64,000 nt of DNA from NCBI RefSeq assembly GCF_001905005.1, contig NZ_LWKZ01000001.1, positions 1,119,775-1,183,774 of the forward strand. The letters are read 5' to 3'. Source of the stretch: Streptomyces sp. CB02923 (GTDB lineage Bacteria > Actinomycetota > Actinomycetes > Streptomycetales > Streptomycetaceae). Numbering within the stretch: the stretch's first letter is position 1; every line of letters starts with the position of its first letter. The position numbers and the translations under genes are program-made. Positions 15,922-24,837 of the stretch are shown in pieces. Below the pieces are notes generated by a model. It did not search any database. It was given only the letters and a program-made list of their open reading frames with translations, and had not been told where the DNA came from.

Positions 15922-18399
15922 TCAGAGCTTCTCCACCGGCGCGTACCGCAGCAGCAGCCGCTTCGGCTTCTCGCCGCCGAAGTCGATCGTCGCCTCCGCG
16001 TTGTCCCCGCTGCCCTTGACCGCGACGACCGAGCCCAGCCCGAAGCTGTCGTGCGTGACACGGTCGCCGACCGCCAGCGCGACCACTTCGCGGTCCTTGG
16101 CGCGCCGGGTCGCGAAGCCGCTCGGCCCCGCCTTCGTACGCGACGAGGACAGTCCGGAGCCGAAGCCCCCGCCGCCCGAGCCCGACAGTGCGCCCATCGA
16201 GGCGGAGGGCGTCGCGGGGCCGGTGCGCCGCCAGTCCACGTACTGCTCCGGGATCTCCTCCAGGAAGCGGGACGGCGGGTTGTACGACGGCTGGCCCCAG
16301 GCGCTGCGCATCGTCGAGCGGGTGATGTAGAGCCGCTCGCGGGCGCGGGTGATGCCGACGTACGCCAGGCGCCGCTCCTCCTCCAGCTCCTTGGTCTGGC
16401 CGAGGGCGCGCATGTGCGGGAAGACGCCGTCCTCCATGCCGGTCAGGAAGACGGTGGGGAACTCCAGGCCCTTGGCGGTGTGCAGCGTCATGAGGGTGAT
16501 GACGCCGGAGCCGTCCTCGTCCTCGTCGGGGATCTGGTCGGAGTCGGCGACCAGCGCGACCTGCTCCAGGAAGTCGGAGAGGGTGCCCGGGTTCTCCTCG
16601 CCGCGGTCCTGCTCGAATTCCAGGGCGACGGCGGCCAGTTCCTGGAGGTTCTCGATGCGGGTCTCGTCCTGCGGGTCGGTGGAGGCCTGCAGCTCGGCGA
16701 GGTAGCCCGTACGCTCCAGCACCGCTTCCAGGACGGTGGCGGGGCCCGCGCCGGACTCGACGATGGTGCGCAGCTCCTCCATGAGCGTGTTGAAGCGCTT
16801 GACGGCGTTGGCGGAGCGGGCAGCCATGCCGTACGCCTCGTCGACCCGGCGCAGCGCCTGCGGGAAGGTGATCTTCTCGCGGGCGGACAGCGCGTCGATC
16901 ATGGCTTCGGCGCGGTCGCCGATGCCGCGCTTGGGCACGTTCAGAATGCGGCGCAGCGGGACGGTGTCCTCGGGGTTGCTGAGGACGCGCAGGTACGCGA
17001 GGACGTCGCGGACCTCCTTGCGCTCGTAGAAGCGCACGCCGCCGACGACCTTGTAGGGCAGGCCGACCCGGATGAAGATCTCTTCGAAGACGCGGGACTG
17101 CGCGTTGGTGCGGTAGAAGACCGCGACGTCGCCCGCCTTGGCGTCGCCCGCGTCCGTCAGCCGGTCGATCTCGTCGGCGACGAACTGGGCCTCGTCGTGC
17201 TCGGTGTCGGCGACGTAGCCGGTGATGCGGGGGCCTTCGCCGGCGTCCGTCCACAGGTTCTTGGGGCGGCGGTTCTCGTTGCGCTCGATGACGGCGTTGG
17301 CGGCGCTGAGGATCGTCTGGGAGGAGCGGTAGTTCTGCTCCAGCATGATCGTCGTGGCGTCCGGATAGTCCTCCTCGAACTGGAGGATGTTACGGATCGT
17401 GGCGCCGCGGAACGCGTAGATCGACTGGTCGGCGTCACCGACCACGCACAGCTCGCCGGCGGTCTCGGCCGGCCCCACCAGCTCCCGTACCAGCGTGTAC
17501 TGGGCGTGGTTGGTGTCCTGGTACTCGTCCACGAGGACGTGCCGGAAGCGGCGGCGGTAGTGGTCGGCGACATCCGGGAACGCCTGGAGGAGGTTGACCG
17601 TGGTCATGATGATGTCGTCGAAGTCCAGGGCGTTGGCCTCGCGCAGCCGGGCCTGGTACATCCGGTACGCCTCTGCCACCGACTTCTCAAAGCCGTCGGC
17701 CGCCTGGTCGGCGAAGGTCTCCTCGTCGATGAGCTCGTTCTTGAGGTTGGAGACCTTGGCGCTGAAGGACTTGGGCGGGAAGCGCTTGGGGTCGAGGTCC
17801 AGGTCCCGGCAGACCAGGGCCATCAGGCGCTTGGAGTCGGCCGCGTCGTAGATCGAGAAGGACGACGTGAAGCCGAGCTTCTTGGACTCGCGGCGCAGGA
17901 TGCGCACGCACGCGCTGTGGAAGGTGGAGACCCACATCGCGTTCGCCCGGGGGCCGACCAGCTCCTCGACGCGCTCCTTCATCTCGCCCGCGGCCTTGTT
18001 GGTGAAGGTGATCGCGAGGATTTCGCCCGGGTGCGCCCGGTGCGCGCCGAGCAGATGCGCGATGCGGTGCGTCAGGACGCGGGTCTTGCCGGAGCCGGCG
18101 CCCGCGACGATGAGCAGCGGGCCGCCCGTATGCGCCACGGCGGCCTTCTGTTGGTCGTTGAGTCCCTCCAGGAGGGCGGCCGGATCCACCGCGGGGCGGG
18201 CGGCGCCGTCGCGGTAGTACGGGTCGCGGCCCGGACCCACGGCGTGCGGGAGGCCGCCCGGCACGTCGAAGCGCCCGCCGAACAGGTCGGCCGGGATCTC
18301 CTCCTGTGCCGGACCGTTCTCGTCCTCGGGAGGCGGCGGGGGCCCCTCGCCGGTGGGTTCGAGGTCCGCCAGGAAGCTGTCGTCAAAGAGGCTGCTCAT
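15922..18399 (-). CDS. pcrA: UvrD/PcrA-type ATP-dependent 3'-5' DNA helicase
   Basis: An 825-residue superfamily 1A helicase. After a 75-residue acidic/Pro-rich N-terminus come the Q motif (LNDQQKAAV), Walker A AGAGSGKT (99-106), motif Ia (TFTNKAAGEM), Walker B (VLVDEYQDTN), motif III (GDADQSIYAFRGA), motif IV (LEQNYRSSQ), motif V (MTLHTAKGLEF) and motif VI (EERRLAYVGITRARERLY). The C-terminal Tudor-like tail (VVALAVGDRVTHDSFGLGSVVAV) that contacts RNA polymerase is present. It acts in nucleotide excision repair, RecF-pathway control and replication restart. The ATG at 18399 lies 9 nt after the -10 of a damage-type promoter (18409-18430). Confidence 0.97.
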   Translation of the reverse strand: MSSLFDDSFLADLEPTGEGPPPPPEDENGPAQEEIPADLFGGRFDVPGGLPHAVGPGRDPYYRDGAARPAVDPAALLEGLNDQQKAAVAHTGGPLLIVAGAGSGKTRVLTHRIAHLLGAHRAHPGEILAITFTNKAAGEMKERVEELVGPRANAMWVSTFHSACVRILRRESKKLGFTSSFSIYDAADSKRLMALVCRDLDLDPKRFPPKSFSAKVSNLKNELIDEETFADQAADGFEKSVAEAYRMYQARLREANALDFDDIIMTTVNLLQAFPDVADHYRRRFRHVLVDEYQDTNHAQYTLVRELVGPAETAGELCVVGDADQSIYAFRGATIRNILQFEEDYPDATTIMLEQNYRSSQTILSAANAVIERNENRRPKNLWTDAGEGPRITGYVADTEHDEAQFVADEIDRLTDAGDAKAGDVAVFYRTNAQSRVFEEIFIRVGLPYKVVGGVRFYERKEVRDVLAYLRVLSNPEDTVPLRRILNVPKRGIGDRAEAMIDALSAREKITFPQALRRVDEAYGMAARSANAVKRFNTLMEELRTIVESGAGPATVLEAVLERTGYLAELQASTDPQDETRIENLQELAAVALEFEQDRGEENPGTLSDFLEQVALVADSDQIPDEDEDGSGVITLMTLHTAKGLEFPTVFLTGMEDGVFPHMRALGQTKELEEERRLAYVGITRARERLYITRSTMRSAWGQPSYNPPSRFLEEIPEQYVDWRRTGPATPSASMGALSGSGGGGFGSGLSSSRTKAGPSGFATRRAKDREVVALAVGDRVTHDSFGLGSVVAVKGSGDNAEATIDFGGEKPKRLLLRYAPVEKL

Positions 18400-18408
18400 C
18401 GCCCACCG

Positions 18409-18430
18409 AGTCTAGGCCGCCGCACTGACA
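18409..18430 (-). promoter_or_regulatory. DNA-damage-type (RecA-NDp/PafBC) promoter of pcrA
   Basis: On the minus strand: CTGTCAGTG, 8 nt, TAGACT, then 9 nt to the pcrA ATG. It differs from TTGTCRGTG-N8-TANNNT only in the first base. It is the third such element in the window and sits upstream of a bona fide repair helicase, which supports reading the two elements near 8.3 kb in the same way. Confidence 0.72.
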
Positions 18431-18501
18431 GCCCGGCCCGTACCGCGAAATCCGGCCGTGTGAGCTAGCACGCGTCCCGCGAGGCGGCACGAGGCGATCG
18501 C

Positions 18502-18561
18502 TACGGCCACACCTGTTCCCGCACGGACAGATACGGCCACACCTGTTCCCGTACGGACAGA
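18502..18561. repeat. Tandem duplication of a 30-bp sequence
   Basis: Two head-to-tail 30-bp copies (18502-18531 and 18532-18561) differ at one base. Each begins TACGGCCACACCTG and ends CACGGACAGA or TACGGACAGA. They lie in the divergent region between pcrA and the riboswitch-controlled hydrolase gene. Confidence 0.85.
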
Positions 18562-18734
18562 AGTGAGCCAGGACACGCCCCGGACGCGACCAGATAACGA
18601 AAAGGTTTCGGGCAAATCGAACATCAGCCTTCACAGGGGCCACACGGGTTGGCTACCGTGCTCGCTCGGGCAGCCCGCGTCCCCGCGGCCGACAGCGTCC
18701 GCACGGGCCGCCCCCGCCGAGTCCGGCCCTGCCA

Positions 18735-18908
18735 CCAGGCATCCGGAGCCGGGGACCCACACGTACCACCGGGGTGAATCGGCCGGTACGGCACACGGCG
18801 GGAGATGCCTCGGGGCAGGAGCCTCCAGGACCCCTCCCGCAGCCGCACTGGCCGTAGGGCAAGCCTTCCGTCATGCCCGAACCCGACAGCTAACCCGGTA
18901 GGCGGTCC
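18735..18908 (+). promoter_or_regulatory. ydaO/yuaA-class c-di-AMP riboswitch
   Basis: Conserved blocks of the ydaO motif appear in order: CCGGGGTGAATCGGCC (about 18769-18784), GTAGGGCAAG near 18855, and CCGAACCCGACAGCTAACC with GGTAGGCGG at the 3' end (about 18877-18905). These are diagnostic of the c-di-AMP riboswitch class, which in actinomycetes sits in front of cell-wall hydrolase genes and reduces their expression when c-di-AMP is high. It ends about 20 nt before the start codon of the NlpC/P60 gene. Outer boundaries are approximate. Confidence 0.92.
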
Positions 18909-18927
18909 ACGGAAGGAGTCGCCGGCC

Positions 18928-20112
18928 TTGGCGTCGCACCGCAAGCCGCGCACCCGCATACTCACCTCCCCCGGAAGCCGCCGTACGGCCGCCGGGCTCA
19001 CCACCGCCGCCCTCGCCTCCGTCACCCTGCTGTCGCAGACCGCTCAGGCAGCGCCGAGGCAGCCGCAGCAGAGCATCGAAGAGGTCAAGGAGAAGGTCGA
19101 CGACCTCTACCGCCAGGCCGAAGTGGCCACGCAGCAGTACAACGGCGCCAAGGAGCAGGCCGACGAACAGCGCAGCACCGTCGACCGCCTCCTGGACGAC
19201 ACCGCCCGGCGCACCCAGGCGATGAACGACGCCCGGCGCGAGCTGGGCTCCCTGGCCTCGGCGCAGTACCGCAGCGGCGGCATGAACCCGACCGCGCAGC
19301 TGCTCCTGGCCCGGAACCCGCAGCAGTTCGTCGACCGGAGCCACCTCATGGACCGGCTGTCCGGCAAGCAGAAGCAGGCCGTCACCGACTACCAGGAGCA
19401 GCAGGCCACGGCCGTACGGCAGCGTGCCGAGGCGTCGCGGAGCCTGGAGCGGCTCACCGAGACGCAGGCGTCCCTGAAGGAGTCCAAGAGGTCCGTCCAG
19501 GGCAAGCTGGCCGAGGCCCGGCAGCTGCTGTCCCGGCTGACCGCCCAGGAGAAGGCGCGGCTGGCGGAGCTGGAGCGCAAGAAGGAGGCCGAGGCCAAGC
19601 GCAAGGCCGAGGAGCTGGCGCGCAAGCAGGCCGAGAAGGAGCGCAAGGAGCGGGAGGACGGCAAGCAGCACGACACCCCGGGCCAGGGCACCGGCTCCGG
19701 GTCACCGGACGGCGGCTCGGGCGGGGGTTCCGGCGGCGGGCAGGCCGACGACGGTTCGTACGCGACCAAGGCCGCCAAGGCCCTCGCGTTCGCCCGCGCG
19801 CAGATGGGCAAGCCGTACGTCTGGGGCGCGACCGGCCCGAACTCGTACGACTGCTCCGGCCTGACCCAGGCGGCCTGGAAGTCGGCGGGCGTCTCCCTGC
19901 CGCGCACCACCTGGGACCAGGTCAAAACCGGCGACCGGGTGGCGACCAAGGACCTGAAGCCGGGTGACCTGGTGTTCTTCTACGACGACATCAGCCATGT
20001 CGGTATGTACATCGGCGACGGCAAGATGATCCACGCCCCGAAGCCCGGCGCGAGCGTACGGATCGAGTCGATCTACTACATGCCGATCTACGGGAGCGTA
20101 CGGCCCGCTTGA
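18928..20112 (+). CDS. Secreted NlpC/P60 cell-wall hydrolase under c-di-AMP riboswitch control
   Basis: A 394-residue exported peptidoglycan peptidase. The start is TTG at 18928, 9-10 nt after GGAAGGAG and immediately downstream of the riboswitch. A signal peptide ends near AQAAPRQ (about residue 40). A long coiled coil follows (about 45-255, including an EKARLAELERKKEAEAKRKAEELARK-type stretch), then a Gly/Ser/Asp linker and a C-terminal NlpC/P60 domain with Cys309 in YDCSGLTQ and His357 in SHVGMYIG. It should cleave D-Glu-diaminopimelate links in stem peptides. The coiled coil is the usual regulatory arm of RipA/SwlC-like hydrolases. The riboswitch ties wall turnover to c-di-AMP, as known for Streptomyces resuscitation and germination hydrolases. 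Confidence 0.95.
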   Translation: MASHRKPRTRILTSPGSRRTAAGLTTAALASVTLLSQTAQAAPRQPQQSIEEVKEKVDDLYRQAEVATQQYNGAKEQADEQRSTVDRLLDDTARRTQAMNDARRELGSLASAQYRSGGMNPTAQLLLARNPQQFVDRSHLMDRLSGKQKQAVTDYQEQQATAVRQRAEASRSLERLTETQASLKESKRSVQGKLAEARQLLSRLTAQEKARLAELERKKEAEAKRKAEELARKQAEKERKEREDGKQHDTPGQGTGSGSPDGGSGGGSGGGQADDGSYATKAAKALAFARAQMGKPYVWGATGPNSYDCSGLTQAAWKSAGVSLPRTTWDQVKTGDRVATKDLKPGDLVFFYDDISHVGMYIGDGKMIHAPKPGASVRIESIYYMPIYGSVRPA

Positions 20113-20167
20113 TGCGGGCCTGAAGTGGGCCTGAAGCGATCAGATGTGGCTCTGATGCCGGCCACAT

Positions 20168-20207
20168 GAGAGGAGGCCGCGGGGCAGGTGCCCCGCGGCC
20201 TCCTCTC
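20168..20207. terminator. Bidirectional terminator after the NlpC/P60 gene
   Basis: A perfect 18-bp stem, GAGAGGAGGCCGCGGGGC with its complement, around a 4-nt AGGT loop between convergent genes. Confidence 0.88.
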
Positions 20208-20246
20208 GATGCGCCCTCGCGGCCTCGTCTCGATGCGTCCCGCCGC

Positions 20247-20600
20247 TCACGTCCACAGCAGGGCGATGAAGATGTTGACCACCGTCAGCACCCCGACGGC
20301 CAGGAAGAGCGGCTTCTCCACCTTCTCCTCGTCGCGCTTCACGTAGACCAGGCCCAGGATCACCACCAGTACGGCCAGCTTGACGCCCAGCTTGACGTTG
20401 TCGAGCGAGTGGTCCTGGGCCTGGTTGAGGCCGACCAGGGCGACGCCGGTCACCAGCATCGTCAGCGCGCCGTGCAGCATGGCCGGCGTGAAGCGGGCGG
20501 CGCCCGCGCTCATCGGCTTCATCTGGGTCAGGAAGCCACCGAGCAGCGAGGCGATGCCGATGATGTGCAGGCCCACGAAGACCTTGGTTACTACGTCCAT
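20247..20600 (-). CDS. Four-helix integral membrane protein, function unknown
   Basis: A 117-residue hydrophobic protein with four predicted membrane helices: VFVGLHIIGIASLLGGFL, LHGALTMLVTGVALVGL, VKLAVLVVILGLVYV and LFLAVGVLTVVNIFIALLW. A charged KRDEEKVEK loop separates the last two. No catalytic residues are evident. There is no ribosome binding site before the ATG at 20600, but TACGAT lies 8 nt upstream, so the mRNA is probably leaderless. It converges on the NlpC/P60 gene across a strong terminator. Confidence 0.78.
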   Translation of the reverse strand: MDVVTKVFVGLHIIGIASLLGGFLTQMKPMSAGAARFTPAMLHGALTMLVTGVALVGLNQAQDHSLDNVKLGVKLAVLVVILGLVYVKRDEEKVEKPLFLAVGVLTVVNIFIALLWT

Positions 20601-21016
20601 AGTGGTGGATCGTAGCCCTCGCATATCAGCACTTCTCACTTAGGTATGCCTCTCCCGGAGCCCCGGTCAAAGTCCGTGCTCAGCACGTCGCCAAGGCGTT
20701 CGGGCTCGGACATCCGCATCCACCACCGGGCCGAAAACGCGCAATACCCGGCAACCGGCCGCCTTTCCGTGCCGCCGAGGTTTAGCGTCCTTCACCAGGC
20801 GGCCGACTCCCCACCCCCGCCGGATTCCGCCCCGGCGGCCGTCGGCCGTCCCCGCCGAGAGGAAAGGCGGCGGCCCGCTCCCCCTGTTACGGGCCGCCGC
20901 CGGACCCAGCGGGCCACCACCGGACCCCGCCAGGGCGCTGCCTGCCGGCCCCGGACGGACACCCCGGGACGTCGGCTGCCGCGCCGGGCACGGCGGCCCG
21001 CCTTAAGATCGATCCC
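20601..21016. other. Divergent intergenic region, membrane protein-GNAT
   Basis: No gene is visible in 416 bp. A perfect 13-bp palindrome CGTGCT-C-AGCACG lies at 20675-20687. TAAGAT at 21004-21009 is the likely -10 of the GNAT gene, 7 nt before its ATG. Confidence 0.4.
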
Positions 21017-21865
21017 ATGAACCTCCCTATAGACAACCCACCTATAGACACGGCCGGTTCGCACACCTCCCCCCTTCCGGACCCTCTCCCGGCCCCTCCC
21101 CCGGGCGCCCTCCCGGACCTCCCCCCGGGCCTCGTCCGGACCTGGGTGCACGGCTGGGCGCGCTGCCGCGGCACCGCCGCCCCCGTCGCCGCGCACGGCG
21201 GCTTCCACATCGAGATCGGCCTCCCCGACCAGCCGGGCCGCTACGTCTTTCCCGCCGTCGACCCGGATGTCCTGCGCGGCCTCGCCGCCTCGATCACCGT
21301 CCCCAACCTGTGGATCAAGGTCTGCGCCCCGCGTACGGAGATCGCCCCCTTCCTGCCCTCCGGCTGGGAGTTCACCGAACCGCAGTTCCTGATGTCGACC
21401 GCACTGCCCGAGAAGCCGGGCCCTCCGGAGGCCCCGACCGGCTACACGGTCGAGACGGTGGACGAGGACGGCACCGGCGTCCTCGCCTGCCGCGTACGGG
21501 ACGCCACGACCGGCGGGCTCGCCGCCCGGGGCCGGGCCGCGGTCACCGACGTCTCCACGCCCCACGCGGTGATCTACGACATGATCCACACCAGTGCGGG
21601 CCACCGCCGCCGCGGCCTGGGCAGCCTCGTCATGAACGCGCTCTCCGCCCGTGCCGTCGAACTGGGCGCCACCCGCGGCATCCTGGTGGCCAGCCCCGAG
21701 GGCCAGTCCCTCTACCGCTCCCTGGGCTGGGACCTGCACGCGCCGGTCACGGCCGCCCGCATCCCCCCACCCGCGGACAGCACCGTCACCACCGGGCCCC
21801 GGACTGCTACCGGCCCCCGGACCGCCACCGCTACCGGAACCGGCCCCACCCGCGACACCGGCTGA
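21017..21865 (+). CDS. GNAT-family N-acetyltransferase
   Basis: A 282-residue protein. After a Pro-rich start (residues 20-38) and a less conserved first half, the C-terminal half has the acetyl-CoA-binding GNAT signature: the beta-4 strand AVIYDMIHTSAGHRRRGLGSLVM, with the pyrophosphate loop R-R-R-G-L-G near residues 195-201, then ILVASPEGQSLYRSLGW. The C-terminal 25 residues are Thr/Gly repeats. The substrate is unknown. TAAGAT ends 7 nt before the ATG with no ribosome binding site, suggesting a leaderless mRNA. Confidence 0.85.
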   Translation: MNLPIDNPPIDTAGSHTSPLPDPLPAPPPGALPDLPPGLVRTWVHGWARCRGTAAPVAAHGGFHIEIGLPDQPGRYVFPAVDPDVLRGLAASITVPNLWIKVCAPRTEIAPFLPSGWEFTEPQFLMSTALPEKPGPPEAPTGYTVETVDEDGTGVLACRVRDATTGGLAARGRAAVTDVSTPHAVIYDMIHTSAGHRRRGLGSLVMNALSARAVELGATRGILVASPEGQSLYRSLGWDLHAPVTAARIPPPADSTVTTGPRTATGPRTATATGTGPTRDTG

Positions 21866-21904
21866 CCGCCCCCTGCCCCACTCCCGCCCCCACCCCCGCG
21901 CCCC

Positions 21905-23029
21905 TCAGGGCGCGACCACACCGCTCAGCCACCGGAAGACCTCCGGGATCTGGTTCTTCCACACGGCCGTGCCGTGGCCGCCCGCACCCGCCGGGATCAG
22001 CTTCACCTTGACCGTGGTCGGCTTCTTGGCGAGCTGCTTGAGGGCGAGTCCGCCCTCGTAGCCGTCCCCGGCCGCCCCGGAGACGTAGAGCGCGGTACGC
22101 GGCGGTTTGCCCGCCTTGTTGGCGGACTTCAGGATGTTGATCGGGTTGCTCGCGACGCGCAGCTTGGGGTCCTTCCCGGCGAGCGACGCGGGCTCCAGCT
22201 TCGGGTCGTTGAAGCCGGAGAGGCTGATGGCGGCGCGATAGCGGTCCGGGTGGGCCAGCGCCAGCTTGGCGGCGCAGTGCGCGCCCGCCGAGTAGCCCGC
22301 CAGCGCCCAGGAGTCGGCCTTCTCCTCGGCGCGGAAGTTGTCGATCACCATCTGGCGTACGTCGACGCTCAGCCAGCTGTCGGCGTTCGCCTTGCCCGGG
22401 ATGTTGACGCAGCCGGTGTCCACGCTGCCCAGGAGGGTGGTGCGCGGCGCGACGAGGATGAAGGGCTTGACCTTGCCCCGTTCCATCAGCGACTTCAGCT
22501 GTTCGGGCGCCTTCAGCGTGCCCATCCAGGACTTGGCCGAGCCGGGGAACCCGGGCAGCATCTGCACGACGGGGAACTTCTTGTCCGCGTACGCCGGGTC
22601 GTCGTACTGCGGCGGCAGCCACACGTACACCTCGCCGCTCACGCCCGAGATCCGCCCCTTGAACTCGCCCTCCTGGACGCCCGCCCCGACCACCGAGTCC
22701 TTCGCCGGCCCGAACTGCACCAGCTGCTTGGGCTCGTCCTTGATCTTCAGCCCGCCCAGGCCGTCCGGCCCGAGGTCCTTGGCGGCTTCGACGTGGTCGG
22801 ACGTGCCGAGCAGGTCCTCCCAGTTGTCGTAGAGGCTGTTGGCGTTGTTGACGGCCACGAACACCAGCGTGATCGCGGTGGCCTGCGCGAACACCAGCAT
22901 GCCCAGGCGCGCCAGCCCCCGCACCACTTGCGGGCCGCGGACGCGGCTCCACAGCGCGAACGGCAGCACGACGGCGACGATCAGCAGCAAAATCGCAGTG
23001 AGAAAGAAGGGCGTGCCCGTCAGGCTCAT
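21905..23029 (-). CDS. Membrane-anchored alpha/beta-hydrolase (esterase D/antigen 85-like)
   Basis: A 374-residue protein with two N-terminal membrane helices (FFLTAILLLIVAVVLPFALW and LGMLVFAQATAITLVFVAV) and an extracytoplasmic alpha/beta-hydrolase domain of the putative-esterase family. Signatures are VVQMLPGFPGS (oxyanion region), GYSAGAHCAA (nucleophile Ser247) and a late GAGGHGTAVW carrying the His. The ATG at 23029 places the first membrane helix directly at the N-terminus. A start 13 codons upstream (23068) is possible but has a poorer leader. Related Streptomyces proteins resemble mycolyltransferase-fold esterases; the substrate is unknown. Confidence 0.85.
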   Translation of the reverse strand: MSLTGTPFFLTAILLLIVAVVLPFALWSRVRGPQVVRGLARLGMLVFAQATAITLVFVAVNNANSLYDNWEDLLGTSDHVEAAKDLGPDGLGGLKIKDEPKQLVQFGPAKDSVVGAGVQEGEFKGRISGVSGEVYVWLPPQYDDPAYADKKFPVVQMLPGFPGSAKSWMGTLKAPEQLKSLMERGKVKPFILVAPRTTLLGSVDTGCVNIPGKANADSWLSVDVRQMVIDNFRAEEKADSWALAGYSAGAHCAAKLALAHPDRYRAAISLSGFNDPKLEPASLAGKDPKLRVASNPINILKSANKAGKPPRTALYVSGAAGDGYEGGLALKQLAKKPTTVKVKLIPAGAGGHGTAVWKNQIPEVFRWLSGVVAP

Positions 23030-23467
23030 CGGGGATCTCGCTTCCAGGGCATGGTGCGGCGTGGGCATGGTTCTGGCCCTGCCGTCGGCAGCGAGCCTCT
23101 CCGCAAGATTAGATGGTCATCCGACAGGCCTCGGTTGCCCCCCTGAGCACCTTCTTCGCCCGGTCACTTCATCCCGTTCATCCAGTTCATCCACTCCACC
23201 CACTTCATCCAGTTCATCCACGTCATCGCGCACGGGTGGCGTGGCATGGGTCACAGAGCGGGCGGCGGACACTCGGGACGACAGGCGGCCGCGCTCGGTA
23301 AACCTGACAAACGTCAGCCGAACGTGTGCACGATCCCGTCCTGAAGGTTGATGCCCGGGAGCGGCGTGCTCGGCAAAGATCGCAGGCAAGCGAAGAGATC
23401 GCCCGGACCGGTAACCACCGCCGGCGGCTCGCGGGAGCCGCCGGTCACGACCTGACGGAGACGCCCT
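23030..23467. other. Divergent intergenic region with TTCATCCA repeats
   Basis: No gene is seen in 438 bp. At 23167-23227 a short degenerate tandem repeat of TTCATCCAG/TTCATCCAC units occurs (about six copies). TAATCT on the minus strand near 23105-23110 may be the -10 of the esterase gene. CTGAC-AAAC-GTCAG near 23299-23312 is a small palindrome ahead of the serine hydrolase. Confidence 0.45.
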
Positions 23468-24757
23468 ATGCCCCTGTCCCGCCCGAACCGCCGCCGTTTG
23501 AGACTGGCCGCCACTTCCTCCGCCGTCCTCCTGGCCCTGCTGGCACCAGCTCTCCCAGCCTCGGCCGCCGGGCTGCCCGCCGCGCCCGCCCCGTCGGCGG
23601 AGACGGCCTCGGCACAGCGCACCGGCCTCGATCGCGCGGCGCTGGACCGGACGTTGAAGAATCTGCACGACGCGGGCATGTACGGCGCCTACTCCGCCGC
23701 GCGGGACGGCGCCGCGTCCTGGCAGGGCGCGTCCGGCGTGGCCGACGTGAAGACCGGCCGCCCCATGACACCGCAGCTCGAACACCGGATAGGCAGCATC
23801 ACCAAGACGTTCACCGCCACGGCCGTGCTCCAGCAGGTCGGCAAGGGCCGCATCGGCCTCAACGCGCCGATCGGCCGCTATCTGCCCGACCTCGTCCCGG
23901 GTGAGCGCGGCCAGGCGATCACCGTACGGATGCTGCTCGACCAGACCAGCGGGATCAACGACTACGACCACGTGATCTTCGCCAAGCCGGAGGACCTGGA
24001 GGCCAACCGCTACCGCCAGTACACCCCTCGCGAGGTGGCCCGGATCGGTCTGGCGGGCAAGCCGTTGGGCAAGCCCGGCGAGGCCCATCACTACGCCAAC
24101 ACCAATTACGTGATAGCCGGGTTGCTGCTCGGCAAGGTCACCGGTCAGGCGCCGGAGGAGTACATCGCCGAGCACGTCATACGCAAGGCCGGGCTGCGGC
24201 ACACGTACTTCCCGCGCTCGGCCCGCCTGCCCGGACCGCACGCCAAGATCTACGAGGGCATGTACGGACTGTTCGACCCGCCGCGCGACTTCACCGACTA
24301 CAACGTGTCCTGGGCCGGTACGGCCGGTGCGCTGGTCTCGACGATGGACGACCTCAACCGTTTCACCCGGGCCCTGCTGTCCGGCAAGCTCATCGGCCCG
24401 TCCGAACTGCGCCAGATGAAGACCACGGTGCCGACGGGAAGCCCCATCATGCGTTACGGCCTGGGCCTCTTCTCCCTGGACCTGCCCAACTGCGGCCGGT
24501 TCTGGGGCCACAACGGTCTCGTCTGGGGCTCCGAGACCATGGCCCTCTCCAGCGAGGACGGACAGCGCCAGGTATCCCTCGGCACGAACCTGACGAACTA
24601 CTACGGGATCGAGGCGGACGGCCAGACCCCCAAGGAGGGCCCGATCGACTACGCCAAGTGGTTCCACATCCGCCAGGCCCTGTGCGACACCCCCGCCAAG
24701 GGAGCGAAGAGCACACCGGCCGTACCTCCGACCCCGCAACTGCACCCGACCCGATAA
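23468..24757 (+). CDS. Secreted serine hydrolase, D-alanyl-D-alanine carboxypeptidase/beta-lactamase (class C) fold
   Basis: A 429-residue exported protein. The signal peptide runs to about residue 34 (SAVLLALLAPALPASAAG). All three penicillin-binding motifs are present: SxxK as S110-I-T-K113, YxN as YAN in HHYANTNYV, and HxG as HNG in FWGHNGLVW near the end. This combination fits the Streptomyces R61 DD-peptidase family and related esterases. It acts outside the cell on D-Ala-D-Ala stems or small esters. GGAG precedes the ATG. It is monocistronic. Confidence 0.9.
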   Translation: MPLSRPNRRRLRLAATSSAVLLALLAPALPASAAGLPAAPAPSAETASAQRTGLDRAALDRTLKNLHDAGMYGAYSAARDGAASWQGASGVADVKTGRPMTPQLEHRIGSITKTFTATAVLQQVGKGRIGLNAPIGRYLPDLVPGERGQAITVRMLLDQTSGINDYDHVIFAKPEDLEANRYRQYTPREVARIGLAGKPLGKPGEAHHYANTNYVIAGLLLGKVTGQAPEEYIAEHVIRKAGLRHTYFPRSARLPGPHAKIYEGMYGLFDPPRDFTDYNVSWAGTAGALVSTMDDLNRFTRALLSGKLIGPSELRQMKTTVPTGSPIMRYGLGLFSLDLPNCGRFWGHNGLVWGSETMALSSEDGQRQVSLGTNLTNYYGIEADGQTPKEGPIDYAKWFHIRQALCDTPAKGAKSTPAVPPTPQLHPTR

Positions 24758-24837
24758 TCCACTCCGACACGCCCGACACAACCGGCACAACCGGCACAAC
24801 CGTCAAGTCGGCGTCACCACGCACCGGTTGACGAACG

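Noticed and set aside
15625..18468. Plus-strand open frame of about 950 codons opposite pcrA
   Set aside because: The whole stretch is the complement of the helicase gene; no start signal and no recognisable protein features.
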